Source of the DNA: an uncultured Opitutales bacterium
GTDB taxonomy: Bacteria; Verrucomicrobiota; Verrucomicrobiia; Opitutales; Intestinicryptomonadaceae
Assembly (NCBI GenBank): GCA_900548185.1
Contig: URJJ01000028.1
Span: forward strand, 1-33,323
Length of the DNA: 33,323 nucleotides
Reading direction: 5' to 3'
A model generated the notes under the pieces. The model was not told where the DNA came from, searched no databases, and worked only from the letters and a program-made list of their open reading frames with translations. Both the position numbers and the translations under genes were made by a program. Positions 1-6,559 of the stretch are shown one piece after another (the first letter of the stretch is position 1; each line of letters starts with the position of its first letter).

Positions 1-20
1 GAGATGTGTATAAGAGACAG
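1..20. other. Untrimmed Nextera transposase adapter (left end)
   Basis: Bases 2-20 read AGATGTGTATAAGAGACAG, the 19-base Tn5 mosaic end used in Nextera libraries. The preceding base is G, which fits the read-2/i7 side adapter (ending ...CTCGG) rather than the read-1 side (ending ...GCGTC). This is library sequence, not genome. Any open reading frame starting here, such as the one encoding MCIRDS at position 4, is an artefact. Confidence 0.98.
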
Positions 21-73
21 CCAAGACCCCGCCCCGCCCAGGCATGACGGGGCCAAAAAAGTTTTTGCAAAAA

Positions 74-108
74 AGTTGACTTTTAAATCATTACTTAAAA
101 TATCAACT
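74..108. promoter_or_regulatory. Imperfect AT-rich inverted repeat with promoter-like elements upstream of dhaK
   Basis: Two arms face each other: AGTTGA (74-79) plus TTTTAA (81-86), and TTAAAA (95-100) plus TCAACT (103-108), around an 8-base centre. The left arm contains TTGACT (76-81), which resembles a -35 box, and the right arm overlaps TAAAAT (96-101), which resembles a -10 box but only 14 bases away. The site lies about 120 bases before the dhaK start in an unusually AT-rich patch. It could be an operator, a promoter, or a weak hairpin ending an upstream transcript (a T-rich tract follows at 112-120). The role is inference. Confidence 0.35.
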
Positions 109-227
109 CAATTTAATTTTTGCTGGAAAGCCGCCCGGAAATGTTGTAGAGTTTTTTTCGCCTTATTCATTCCGCGCCTTTTCCGCAGTCGCGGATTTCC
201 GAAAGGCCGCAAAAGACAAGGAAAACC

Positions 228-1232
228 ATGAAAATGAAAAAATTTATAAACGCCCCCGAAAACCTGGCGCCGGAGCTTCTCGAAGGGCTGGCAATGGCCT
301 ATCCCGGCAAAATCAGGCTCGATGACGGCAAAATAATGGTCAGGGCAGCCCCCAAGCCGCAGGACAAGGTGGCGGTCATAACGCTCGGCGGAGCCGGCCA
401 CGAGCCGGCCCTGAGCGGATTTGTCGGTGAGGGCATGCTGGACGCGAGCGTTGTCGGCGACATCTTCGCCGCCCCCAACGCAGTCGCGGTCCTTGCCGCC
501 CTCAGGAAATTCAAGCGCGACGCCGGCATACTGCTCGTAGTCCTCAACCATGCGGGCGATGTCATGAGCTCAAACATGGCCGTCAAAATGGCCCAGAAGG
601 AGGGCATCAGGGTCAGGACAATCCTCGTTGCAGAAGACGTGAGCGCGGGCCTCGACACCCCCAGGGCCGACCGCAGGGGGCTCGCGGGATGCATCCCCCT
701 CATAAAGGTCGCCGGAGCCGCCGCCGAAGAGGGCAAGAGCCTCGACGAAGTGGCCGAAATCGCTGAGAGGTTCAATTCGAGGATTGCGACGCTCGCGGTT
801 GCGATGACTGGCTGCACCCACCCGCAGACGGGCGCCCCCATAAGCGAGCTTGCCGACGACGAGATGGAAATAGGCATGGGCCAGCACGGCGAAGGCGGCG
901 GCGGCAGGTCGAAAATCCTTTCGGCGGACGAAACCGCAAAAATCATGTTTGAGCGCCTCTCCAAGGCGGTCGGGCTCAAGGCCGGCGAAAAGGTTTTCAT
1001 AATAATAAACGGCACGGGAGCCACCTCGCCGATGGAGCTTGCCATAGTTTTCCGCGCGGCGGGGCTGCTTGCAAAGGGCGCCGGAGCCGAACTTGCGGGG
1101 GGAATAGTGGACGAGATACTGACTGTGCAGGAGATGGCGGGCTTCCAGATGATACTCTGCGTCCTGGACGCCGAATCCGAAAAGTACATAAACGCAAAAT
1201 CCGACGCCCCGTACTGGACCTGCATCGGCTGA
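228..1232 (+). CDS. dhaK: Dihydroxyacetone kinase subunit DhaK (substrate-binding)
   Basis: A 334-residue DhaK-domain protein, the subunit that holds the ketose (dihydroxyacetone or a related ketose) through a covalent hemiaminal to histidine while DhaL delivers phosphate. Visible signatures are GGAGHEP (54-60, with H58), NHAGD (107-111, with D111) and GMGQHGEGG (217-224, with H220). These match E. coli H56, D109 and H218 with a constant offset of two, so the active site looks intact. Length is normal for a stand-alone DhaK. The ATG at 228 follows AAGGA with a 5-base gap. dhaL follows after 11 bases and an LsrF-like enzyme after that, so the substrate may be a larger ketose than dihydroxyacetone; that is inference. 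No DhaM phosphotransfer subunit is in the window, so the phosphate donor (ATP or PTS) is not settled. Confidence 0.93.
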   Translation: MKMKKFINAPENLAPELLEGLAMAYPGKIRLDDGKIMVRAAPKPQDKVAVITLGGAGHEPALSGFVGEGMLDASVVGDIFAAPNAVAVLAALRKFKRDAGILLVVLNHAGDVMSSNMAVKMAQKEGIRVRTILVAEDVSAGLDTPRADRRGLAGCIPLIKVAGAAAEEGKSLDEVAEIAERFNSRIATLAVAMTGCTHPQTGAPISELADDEMEIGMGQHGEGGGGRSKILSADETAKIMFERLSKAVGLKAGEKVFIIINGTGATSPMELAIVFRAAGLLAKGAGAELAGGIVDEILTVQEMAGFQMILCVLDAESEKYINAKSDAPYWTCIG

Positions 1233-1243
1233 CCATTTTGAAT

Positions 1244-1864
1244 ATGAGCGAACTCACCCTTGAAAAGCTGAAGTCAATGTTTTCCGAAGCCGCGCGCGCG
1301 ATTTCGGAAAACGAGGCCCGCCTGTGCGCCCTCGACTCCGTGTGCGGGGACGGCGACCACGGCGTGGCGATGAAGGGCGCCATAAGCGCCGCAAACGACG
1401 CGGTTCAGGCCGCCTCCGACATAAAGGGGGCGTTCTCGGACGCGGGATTCGCCGCCATGAGCAATTCAAACGGCTCGACGAGCACGCTGTTCGGAGCCCT
1501 TCTCATGGGCATTTCAGACGGGATTGACGACGGGGCCGAAAGCCTCGGCGCCCGGGAACTCGCAAGGGCCTTTGAAAGCGGCCTCGAATCCGTAAAATCA
1601 AACACCGGGGCGGCCGTGGGCGACAAGACCCTCATGGACGCCCTCATCCCCGCCGTCGAAGCGATGGCGGGGAAGCCCGACGCGAAGTCAGCCCTCGACG
1701 CGGCCGCCTCTGCGGCAAAGGCCGGGGCCGAATCCACGGCCTCGCTCAGGGCGAAATTCGGGAGGGCCCGCAACCTCGGGGAAAAGTCGGTCGGCAGCAT
1801 CGACGCCGGGGCGGCCTCGAACGCAATGATATTCGCGGCGTTTGCAGAGGCATTCTCAAAGTAA
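1244..1864 (+). CDS. dhaL: Dihydroxyacetone kinase subunit DhaL (nucleotide-binding)
   Basis: A 206-residue DhaL-domain protein, the all-helical subunit that binds Mg-nucleotide and phosphorylates the ketose held by DhaK. The metal-binding motif is clear near residues 31-38 (D31, D36, D38 in DSVCGDGD), matching the D-x4-D-x-D pattern of E. coli DhaL. Further along are the SNSNGSTSTLFG segment and the GDKTLMDAL segment expected of the family. I start it at the ATG at 1244; an in-frame TTG at 1238 would add two residues and is less likely. There is no strong ribosome binding site, and the gene begins 11 bases after the dhaK stop, so translation is probably coupled. The stop at 1864 lies 16 bases before the next start. 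Confidence 0.92.
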   Translation: MSELTLEKLKSMFSEAARAISENEARLCALDSVCGDGDHGVAMKGAISAANDAVQAASDIKGAFSDAGFAAMSNSNGSTSTLFGALLMGISDGIDDGAESLGARELARAFESGLESVKSNTGAAVGDKTLMDALIPAVEAMAGKPDAKSALDAAASAAKAGAESTASLRAKFGRARNLGEKSVGSIDAGAASNAMIFAAFAEAFSK

Positions 1865-1880
1865 ATTAAAAAGGAAAATC

Positions 1881-2768
1881 ATGGCAGACAACGAAGGCAA
1901 CATAGAGGCCAGCAACTTCCGCGCCGATGTCGCGGCAAAAACGGACTCCTTCTTTCTGAAGGGCCTGCAAAACGCCGACTGGGGCGTTAAAAACAGGATG
2001 TCGCGCATCTTCAACCAAAAGAGCGGCAACACCGTCATGCTGGCGTTCGACCACGGGTACATAATGGGCCCCACAAGCGGCCTGGAGCGCATGGACCTTT
2101 CCATCGTACCGCTCATTCCCCACGCAGACTGCATAATGTGCACGCGCGGGGCGCTCCGCTCGATAGTTCCGGCGGGCTGTGAAAAGCCGGTGGCCCTGCG
2201 CTGGAGCGCCGGCAGCACCCTGCTTACAGAGCTCAACAACGAGTGCGTAATCGATATAGAGGACGCCATAAAGCTCAACGCCTCGGCGCTCGCCCCGATG
2301 GTCGCAATCGGCAGCACCTTTGAAGCTAAAACCGTGGAGAACCTCGTCCGCACGGCCGACATGACCGCAAAATACGGCATCCCGACGCTCGGCGTGACGG
2401 CGGTCGGCAAGGACCTCGTCCGCGACGCGCGCTACCTCGCCCTGGCCTGCCGGGTAATAGCGGAAAACGGCGCGACCTTCGTGAAGACCTACTACTGCGA
2501 AGAGGGCTTTGAAAAGGTCGTGGCCTCCTGCCCCGTCCCCATCGTCATTGCCGGCGGCAAAAAGCTGCCCGAACGCGACGCCCTCGAGCTCGCATACCGG
2601 GCGATTTCAAGCGGGGCGCGCGGGGTCGACATGGGAAGAAACATATTCCAGTCCGAAGCGCCCGAAGCCATGATAAAGGCGGTTCGGGCCGTCGTCCACG
2701 AGGGCTTTTCTCCGGAACGCGCCTTCGAGCTTTTCAACGACGAAAAGTCCTCCGGCAAAAACGCCTGA
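1881..2768 (+). CDS. lsrF: LsrF-like 3-hydroxy-5-phosphonooxypentane-2,4-dione thiolase / class I (DeoC/LacD-type) aldolase
   Basis: A 295-residue protein very close along its length to E. coli LsrF as I remember it. Shared blocks include SRIFNQKSGNTVMLAFDHGY (41-60), MCTRG (86-90), VIAGGKKLPERDALE (222-236) and GVDMGRNIFQS. The Schiff-base lysine is K202 in VKTYY, matching LsrF K203. LsrF is a TIM-barrel enzyme that transfers the acetyl group of phospho-AI-2-derived 3,5-dihydroxypentanedione phosphate to CoA; relatives act as class I aldolases. The start is the ATG at 1881, preceded by AAGGA at 1871-1875. The other lsr genes (lsrK, lsrACDB, lsrG) are absent, and DhaK/DhaL sit in the kinase position. 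The true substrate is therefore uncertain: AI-2 derivative or another phosphoketose. Confidence 0.85.
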   Translation: MADNEGNIEASNFRADVAAKTDSFFLKGLQNADWGVKNRMSRIFNQKSGNTVMLAFDHGYIMGPTSGLERMDLSIVPLIPHADCIMCTRGALRSIVPAGCEKPVALRWSAGSTLLTELNNECVIDIEDAIKLNASALAPMVAIGSTFEAKTVENLVRTADMTAKYGIPTLGVTAVGKDLVRDARYLALACRVIAENGATFVKTYYCEEGFEKVVASCPVPIVIAGGKKLPERDALELAYRAISSGARGVDMGRNIFQSEAPEAMIKAVRAVVHEGFSPERAFELFNDEKSSGKNA

Positions 2769-2809
2769 CGGTTAACATATCAATCAACATTTGACAAAAG
2801 GCTAAAATC

Positions 2810-3496
2810 ATGAAAAAGTTTGCATATATATTTATGGCGCTCGCCTCCGCGTTCGCGCTTTCCGGATGCTGCGGAGTGCAGCCAGCCGGCGGAGAAAACG
2901 CAACCCGGGCGACCGCGCCCAAACTAACAAGGGACATGTTCTACGACAAAGACGGAAAATTCAACGCGGAAGCCGGCAGGCAGGCATACATCGACATGAT
3001 GGAGCGCCTCGGCTATCCGGTAAGCGACAATATGCGCGAAAACATGTGGGCCACCGACTTCGGCCTCGGGGATTTCCCCGCAGTCGGCATGGGCGGCATA
3101 TTCTGGGCGCAGGAAAACAAGCACGGGGTGTTCGGGCATGAAATACTGCTTCTGCCCAACCAGATGCTGGTCGAACACTGGCACGTCGCAGCCGACGGCC
3201 TCCCGGCAAAATACGAATGCTGGCAGGCGCGCGCAGGAGAGACCTACTGCCTCGGCGAGGAAGGCGAGGACATGTCCAAGTTCCCCGGCCTCAAGATTCC
3301 CGAAAGCCAGAAAAATTTCGTGACGCAGAAGAAGGTCTCGCATTCCAGCGCGAAAAAGGGCAACGTCGTTTGGCTCAATAAGACCCTCGCGCGCCACAGC
3401 CAGATTGCAGGCCCCGAAGGCGCGGTCGTAACCGAATACGGCGCCTTCCACGGCAACAACGCCCAGAGGTTTACAAATCCCGGCGTAAAATTCTAG
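2810..3496 (+). CDS. Putative lipoprotein with D-lyxose-isomerase-like cupin domain
   Basis: A 228-residue protein with a type II signal peptide: KK at 2-3, a hydrophobic stretch to residue 17, and lipobox LSGC with the modified cysteine at C20. The mature part looks like a single cupin. TDFGLGDF (82-89) resembles the TDYGLGDF stretch I recall from D-lyxose isomerase. EHWH (122-125, H123 and H125), then E136 and H214, could form the cupin metal site. The family interconverts D-lyxose with D-xylulose (and D-mannose with D-fructose) and is normally cytoplasmic, so a lipid-anchored form is odd and may be a sugar-binding protein instead. The gene starts 41 bases after the lsrF-like stop, behind AAAAGG, and is followed by a strong terminator, so it is probably the last gene of the dhaK operon. 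The assignment is from memory of family motifs. Confidence 0.62.
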   Translation: MKKFAYIFMALASAFALSGCCGVQPAGGENATRATAPKLTRDMFYDKDGKFNAEAGRQAYIDMMERLGYPVSDNMRENMWATDFGLGDFPAVGMGGIFWAQENKHGVFGHEILLLPNQMLVEHWHVAADGLPAKYECWQARAGETYCLGEEGEDMSKFPGLKIPESQKNFVTQKKVSHSSAKKGNVVWLNKTLARHSQIAGPEGAVVTEYGAFHGNNAQRFTNPGVKF

Positions 3497-3524
3497 GCAG
3501 TTATTTTGCGCATCTTATATGCGG

Positions 3525-3554
3525 AATCCGCCCATCATGGGCGGATTTTTTTTT
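3525..3554 (+). terminator. Rho-independent terminator of the dhaK operon
   Basis: A 10-base-pair stem, AATCCGCCCA (3525-3534) with TGGGCGGATT (3538-3547), closes a 3-base loop and runs directly into a T tract to 3554. It lies 29 bases after the cupin lipoprotein stop. Confidence 0.92.
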
Positions 3555-4712
3555 GCAGGAAGCCCCGGCTCCCATAGACTGCACGAAGGAATTTTTCCAG
3601 CATGGATGAGGAAGCGGCAAGCGAGTTTTTGGGCGAAGCTTTAGGCGAACAAGGGGAGCTTGCGTGGCCCGGAGCGAAACGCCATCCGCTTTTCATTTCT
3701 TTAGGGGCCTTTCAATTCACGCAGGCCCGTTTTTTTACATCCGCAATTTTTATTCAAAAATGCTCTTCTTTTCTCTTCAAAACCTATGGCAACCGCATTA
3801 TTTGTACGGCGGAAAGCCGCCGCTTAAACGGCGCGCGCCACGGCGTTTCTGCACTTAAAAGTTAAAGCAAAAAGGCGGAATGCTTTTTTCAAAAGCCCCC
3901 CTCAAACATATGCGAAATGGGATGCGTCAAATTTTCCCCAGCCCGCATTTCAAATTCCTACCGCACATACTGCCGGGGAAATCAGACGGTCGCCGACGCC
4001 CCCGATGAAAAAGAGCCATAAAACATCCGTTAAAAACAAATGAAACCATGCCGCGTCGCCCTGCGCAAACGGAATTCCAACCCGGCATCACCTGCCACGT
4101 TTTATTTGCCATAAACCCCAACGGCCCCGAAATCGGATAAAAGTGCGCAAGCGTCTGCAAGAACTCCGGAGCGGACGCGCGGGCTTGGGCGCAATGTGAG
4201 CCAGAGGGGCTCCAATTCCGAAAAATACCTGGAAAATCAGTTGCAGGACAAGCGCAGACGCCATCACATGCAAATGCAGTCACCCGCGCTTAGGCAAAAT
4301 GCCGGTTTTAAGGCTAGAGCGGCTTGCAGGGCCATATCACAACAATACCCCAGCCCATCCCGCCCCGCTAACACCCGGCTAAAGAAAACCGCAGAACGAC
4401 CTTTACCCCATGAAAAGCCGACAAGGCAAAATCCAAAGGCGGCATAAAGCCCGCCAGACATTCATGAAAACACTGCCCTCCAAAAAAAATAGCGGCAAAC
4501 GCGCGGCCGCTCCGGCTCCATAGAAATCCATGAACTGCGAATCCCGGCAAAACATCGCGCAAAATAAAACCCGCGCGGCATGGCAAGGCAATGGCCGCAC
4601 CACACCGCGCAAATCTCCATCTCCGGGAAAGGCCGCAAACGGCGCATCCCGGCAAAACATCGGCAAAACGGCCCGTCTAAAAGCCGAGGCGCGCGCAGAC
4701 GCCCCTGCCCCG
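3555..4712. other. Gene-free tract, A/C-rich on the plus strand
   Basis: I see no convincing gene in these 1.16 kb. The longest frames (for example 3927-4283 minus and 4530-5051 plus) give low-complexity, Cys/Arg-rich or Pro/Arg-rich peptides without family features. From about 3930 on, the plus strand is strongly skewed: in 4441-4500 I count 25 A, 7 T, 18 C, 10 G, and in 4561-4620 20 A, 6 T, 21 C, 13 G. Small structures include a 6-base-pair hairpin with an AAAG loop at 3807-3822 and an AAAGCA/TGCTTT hairpin at 3864-3886 followed by T. No tRNA-like or rRNA-like signal was noticed. It may hold an unrecognised RNA or a decayed gene. Confidence 0.6.
4541..4662. repeat. 17-base direct repeat pair in the gene-free tract
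   Basis: ATCCCGGCAAAACATCG occurs exactly at 4541-4557 and again at 4646-4662, 105 bases apart. A shorter relative, GCATCCCGGCAAA, is at 5089-5101. The copies lie in non-coding sequence. I see no gene or array structure attached to them. Confidence 0.6.
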
Positions 4713-5030
4713 CTACGCCTTCACTTCAATCAGTTCGACGGGGATGCCCTCCTCCACCACAAAAGCGAGCCTCATATTGTCGCCAAGCGGGGACGGGGGA
4801 ACCAGAATGTTCGCCCCCTTCAGCTCCTCGTCCAAATTTTCCACCTGATATGCGATGTGGGTAGATTCCTGAAGGAGCTTCGGCATCGGGCAGTCGAAGT
4901 CAAAATAGAGCCACTCAATTTTGTGCGCGCTCGCATCGGGATTCGTGATGGAGAGTTTCATGCCCGGCACATAAGTCATGTCGGGGCGCTTTTCGCTCGC
5001 GGGGATTCCTATATGAAGAAGTTTTCTCAT
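4713..5030 (-). CDS. Small VOC (glyoxalase/bleomycin-resistance fold) family protein
   Basis: A 105-residue protein with the two-half architecture of the vicinal-oxygen-chelate fold. The first half starts with LLHIGIP (H6) and carries HKIEWLYFD (E39). The second starts with STHIAYQVENLDEEL (H58) and ends PVELIEVK (E99). The H/E/H/E set is the usual metal-binding pattern, so a metal-dependent enzyme (glyoxalase, epimerase, dioxygenase class) is plausible, but the reaction cannot be named. I prefer the ATG at 5030, eight bases after AAGGA; an ATG at 5036 would crowd that site. The gene stands alone between gene-free stretches and has a T-tailed hairpin in its leader at 5052-5075. Confidence 0.78.
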   Translation of the reverse strand: MRKLLHIGIPASEKRPDMTYVPGMKLSITNPDASAHKIEWLYFDFDCPMPKLLQESTHIAYQVENLDEELKGANILVPPSPLGDNMRLAFVVEEGIPVELIEVKA

Positions 5031-5051
5031 AAACATATTCCTTGCAGTTAA

Positions 5052-5075
5052 AAAGGCTTAAAAACAAAAGCCTTT
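5052..5075 (-). promoter_or_regulatory. Leader hairpin upstream of the VOC gene
   Basis: AAAGGCTT (5052-5059) pairs with AAGCCTTT (5068-5075) around an 8-base loop. On the minus strand the second arm runs into extra T residues just before the AAGGA ribosome binding site of the VOC gene. It resembles a weak terminator or attenuator, but the stem has only three G-C pairs. Confidence 0.3.
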
Positions 5076-5442
5076 AAAATAATGCCGCGCATCCCGGCAA
5101 ATGTCAATAGCGGGAGTTTAAAACCTCCCGGCAGGCGCGCCCCATTATGCGGCATGGCGGAACGCGCATCTGCATCCCGCAAAAAACAGTCGTGGGGCTG
5201 GTACGAACGGGAGAACGGAAAGTTTTTTATAAGAATTCAAGCAATGAAGAAAAGCCTGCGGGGGCACAAGCACGACATCTTTCGCTTTTTCGTTCCTTTT
5301 GCGGCATCCCAATCTATGCCGCCCGTTTTATATCCCGATTTCCGCACCTTCCTTTCAGGCGGAGATGACCCATTCGGAAATTCGCGCAAATCAAAATCCC
5401 ACCCGCCTCCTCCCCAAAAATCCAACCGGCAAATTCGCGCGC
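5076..5442. other. Gene-free spacer between the suf terminator and the VOC gene
   Basis: No supported gene. It contains a 6-base-pair hairpin CGGGAG (5111-5116) / CTCCCG (5125-5130) without a T tract. A plus-strand frame that runs through here into the sufD region is an antisense shadow with no recognisable family. Confidence 0.55.
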
Positions 5443-5468
5443 AAAAAAACGCCCGCAAAAGGCGGGCG
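5443..5468 (-). terminator. Rho-independent terminator after sufD
   Basis: On the minus strand a 7-base-pair stem CGCCCGC (5468-5462) / GCGGGCG (5456-5450) with a 5-base loop is followed by seven T residues (complement of 5443-5449). It lies about 50 bases after the sufD stop and closes the carB-suf gene run. Confidence 0.9.
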
Positions 5469-5518
5469 CGCGAAGGCGGAAAAATTCAAGCCGCAATCTC
5501 TGGATGCCGAAGAGATTT

Positions 5519-6559
5519 TCAGATTTTGGAGCGGGCCATATCCGCAAACCCGGCGTCCGAAAATTTTTCCAAAATTTCGTTTGCAAATCCCCCCACAAGA
5601 AGGGACTGGGCCTCGCGCTCGTCGAGCCCCCTGGCCTTCATGTAAAAAATCTGCTCGGGATCCGGCTGCGCGACCGCGCATCCGTGCGAGCAAGCGACGT
5701 CGTTTGCCATTATTTCAAGCACCGGAACAGCCTGCGCCCTCGCCTTCGGCGAGAGCAGAAGGGAGCGGCAGCTCTGGTATGAGGACGTGCGCTGCGCCTC
5801 CTCTTTAACGCGTATCAGGCCGGCGAAGGCCGAACGGGAGGAATCGCGGAGTATGTTTTTTACAAGCAGGTTGCTGTGCGCCCCCGGGGAGTTGTGTATC
5901 TGGGACGTGCGGATGTCGTGGGTCGCCGAGCCGGAGCATGACGCGAGGGCCGCAACTTCTGCTGCCGAACCGGCGCCCTCCATGAAGAAGTTGCGCTCCG
6001 TGCGGGTGTCGGACGCGCCGCACTCCACAAAAACGTCGGAAACCGACGCGCCATCCTCAACATAAAAATCGAAGCGCGACCACCTCGGCCCACGCCCGGA
6101 AAACAGCGTTTCAAGCCTGAGCGTTCCTCCGGAAAGCACGCTGAAGCATGCGGCCTCGGCGCGGAGGGCCCCGGGGGAGGAAAAGTCCTCGCAGCGCCGT
6201 ATCACAAGCTCCGCTCCCCGCCCTACTTCAAAGAGGTTTACGCATGAAGCCCACGGCCCCGAGATTTCCATTTTTTCGCCGTCGGGAACACGCACCGTGC
6301 GGGCGAGACCGAAAGCAGCAGCCGCGAGAGCGTCGAATTTTCCGGAGGAGACGAGCGAATCAAAAAACCTGCGCGCGGCGGGGAACCCGCCGAGAACGCC
6401 CGCTTCCCCGCCCCGGCATTCCGGAACCCCGACAAGCCCGGCAGCCTCCCCGCCCCAAAAGGCGAGGTTTGAGAAACGCCAATGCTCGTCGCGCCTGCCG
6501 GGGAAAGGCAGGGATTCAAAGCGCTCCAGCGCCCTTTTGCACAATCCGGAATCCATCAT
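5519..6559 (-). CDS. sufD: Fe-S cluster assembly scaffold protein SufD
   Basis: A 346-residue SufD-type protein that pairs with SufB and the SufC ATPase in the SUF iron-sulfur scaffold in the cytoplasm. The C-terminal beta-helix and helical tail are recognisable. CSHGCAVAQPD (290-300) carries H292, matching the functionally important E. coli SufD H360, followed by EQIFYMKARGLDEREAQ and GGFANEIL, typical of SufB/SufD tails. The N-terminal half is divergent, as is usual for SufD. The start overlaps the sufB stop (two tandem ATG codons, 6559 and 6556), so translation is coupled. It is the last gene of the run and is followed by a strong terminator. Confidence 0.9.
   Translation of the reverse strand: MMDSGLCKRALERFESLPFPGRRDEHWRFSNLAFWGGEAAGLVGVPECRGGEAGVLGGFPAARRFFDSLVSSGKFDALAAAAFGLARTVRVPDGEKMEISGPWASCVNLFEVGRGAELVIRRCEDFSSPGALRAEAACFSVLSGGTLRLETLFSGRGPRWSRFDFYVEDGASVSDVFVECGASDTRTERNFFMEGAGSAAEVAALASCSGSATHDIRTSQIHNSPGAHSNLLVKNILRDSSRSAFAGLIRVKEEAQRTSSYQSCRSLLLSPKARAQAVPVLEIMANDVACSHGCAVAQPDPEQIFYMKARGLDEREAQSLLVGGFANEILEKFSDAGFADMARSKI

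Noticed and set aside
4..231. Open frame beginning MCIRDS at the left end
   Set aside because: It starts inside the Nextera adapter and runs through the dhaK leader; an artefact.
299..1225. 308-codon minus-strand frame opposite dhaK
   Set aside because: Antisense shadow of a GC-rich gene; Ser/Ala/Pro-rich with no family features, while dhaK has all catalytic residues.
2791..2796. TTGACA as a -35 box for the cupin lipoprotein gene
   Set aside because: With normal spacing the -10 box would fall inside the coding sequence; the gene is better explained as part of the dhaK operon.
3927..4283. 118-codon minus-strand frame in the gene-free tract
   Set aside because: Composition rich in Cys, Gly and Arg, with no ribosome binding site and no recognisable family; more likely noise from skewed sequence.
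4530..5051. 173-codon plus-strand frame overlapping the VOC gene
   Set aside because: It is antisense to a well-supported VOC protein and has no family features in its unique part.
5082..5645. 187-codon plus-strand frame running into sufD
   Set aside because: It crosses the suf terminator and is antisense to sufD; the peptide is Arg/Pro/Lys-rich noise.
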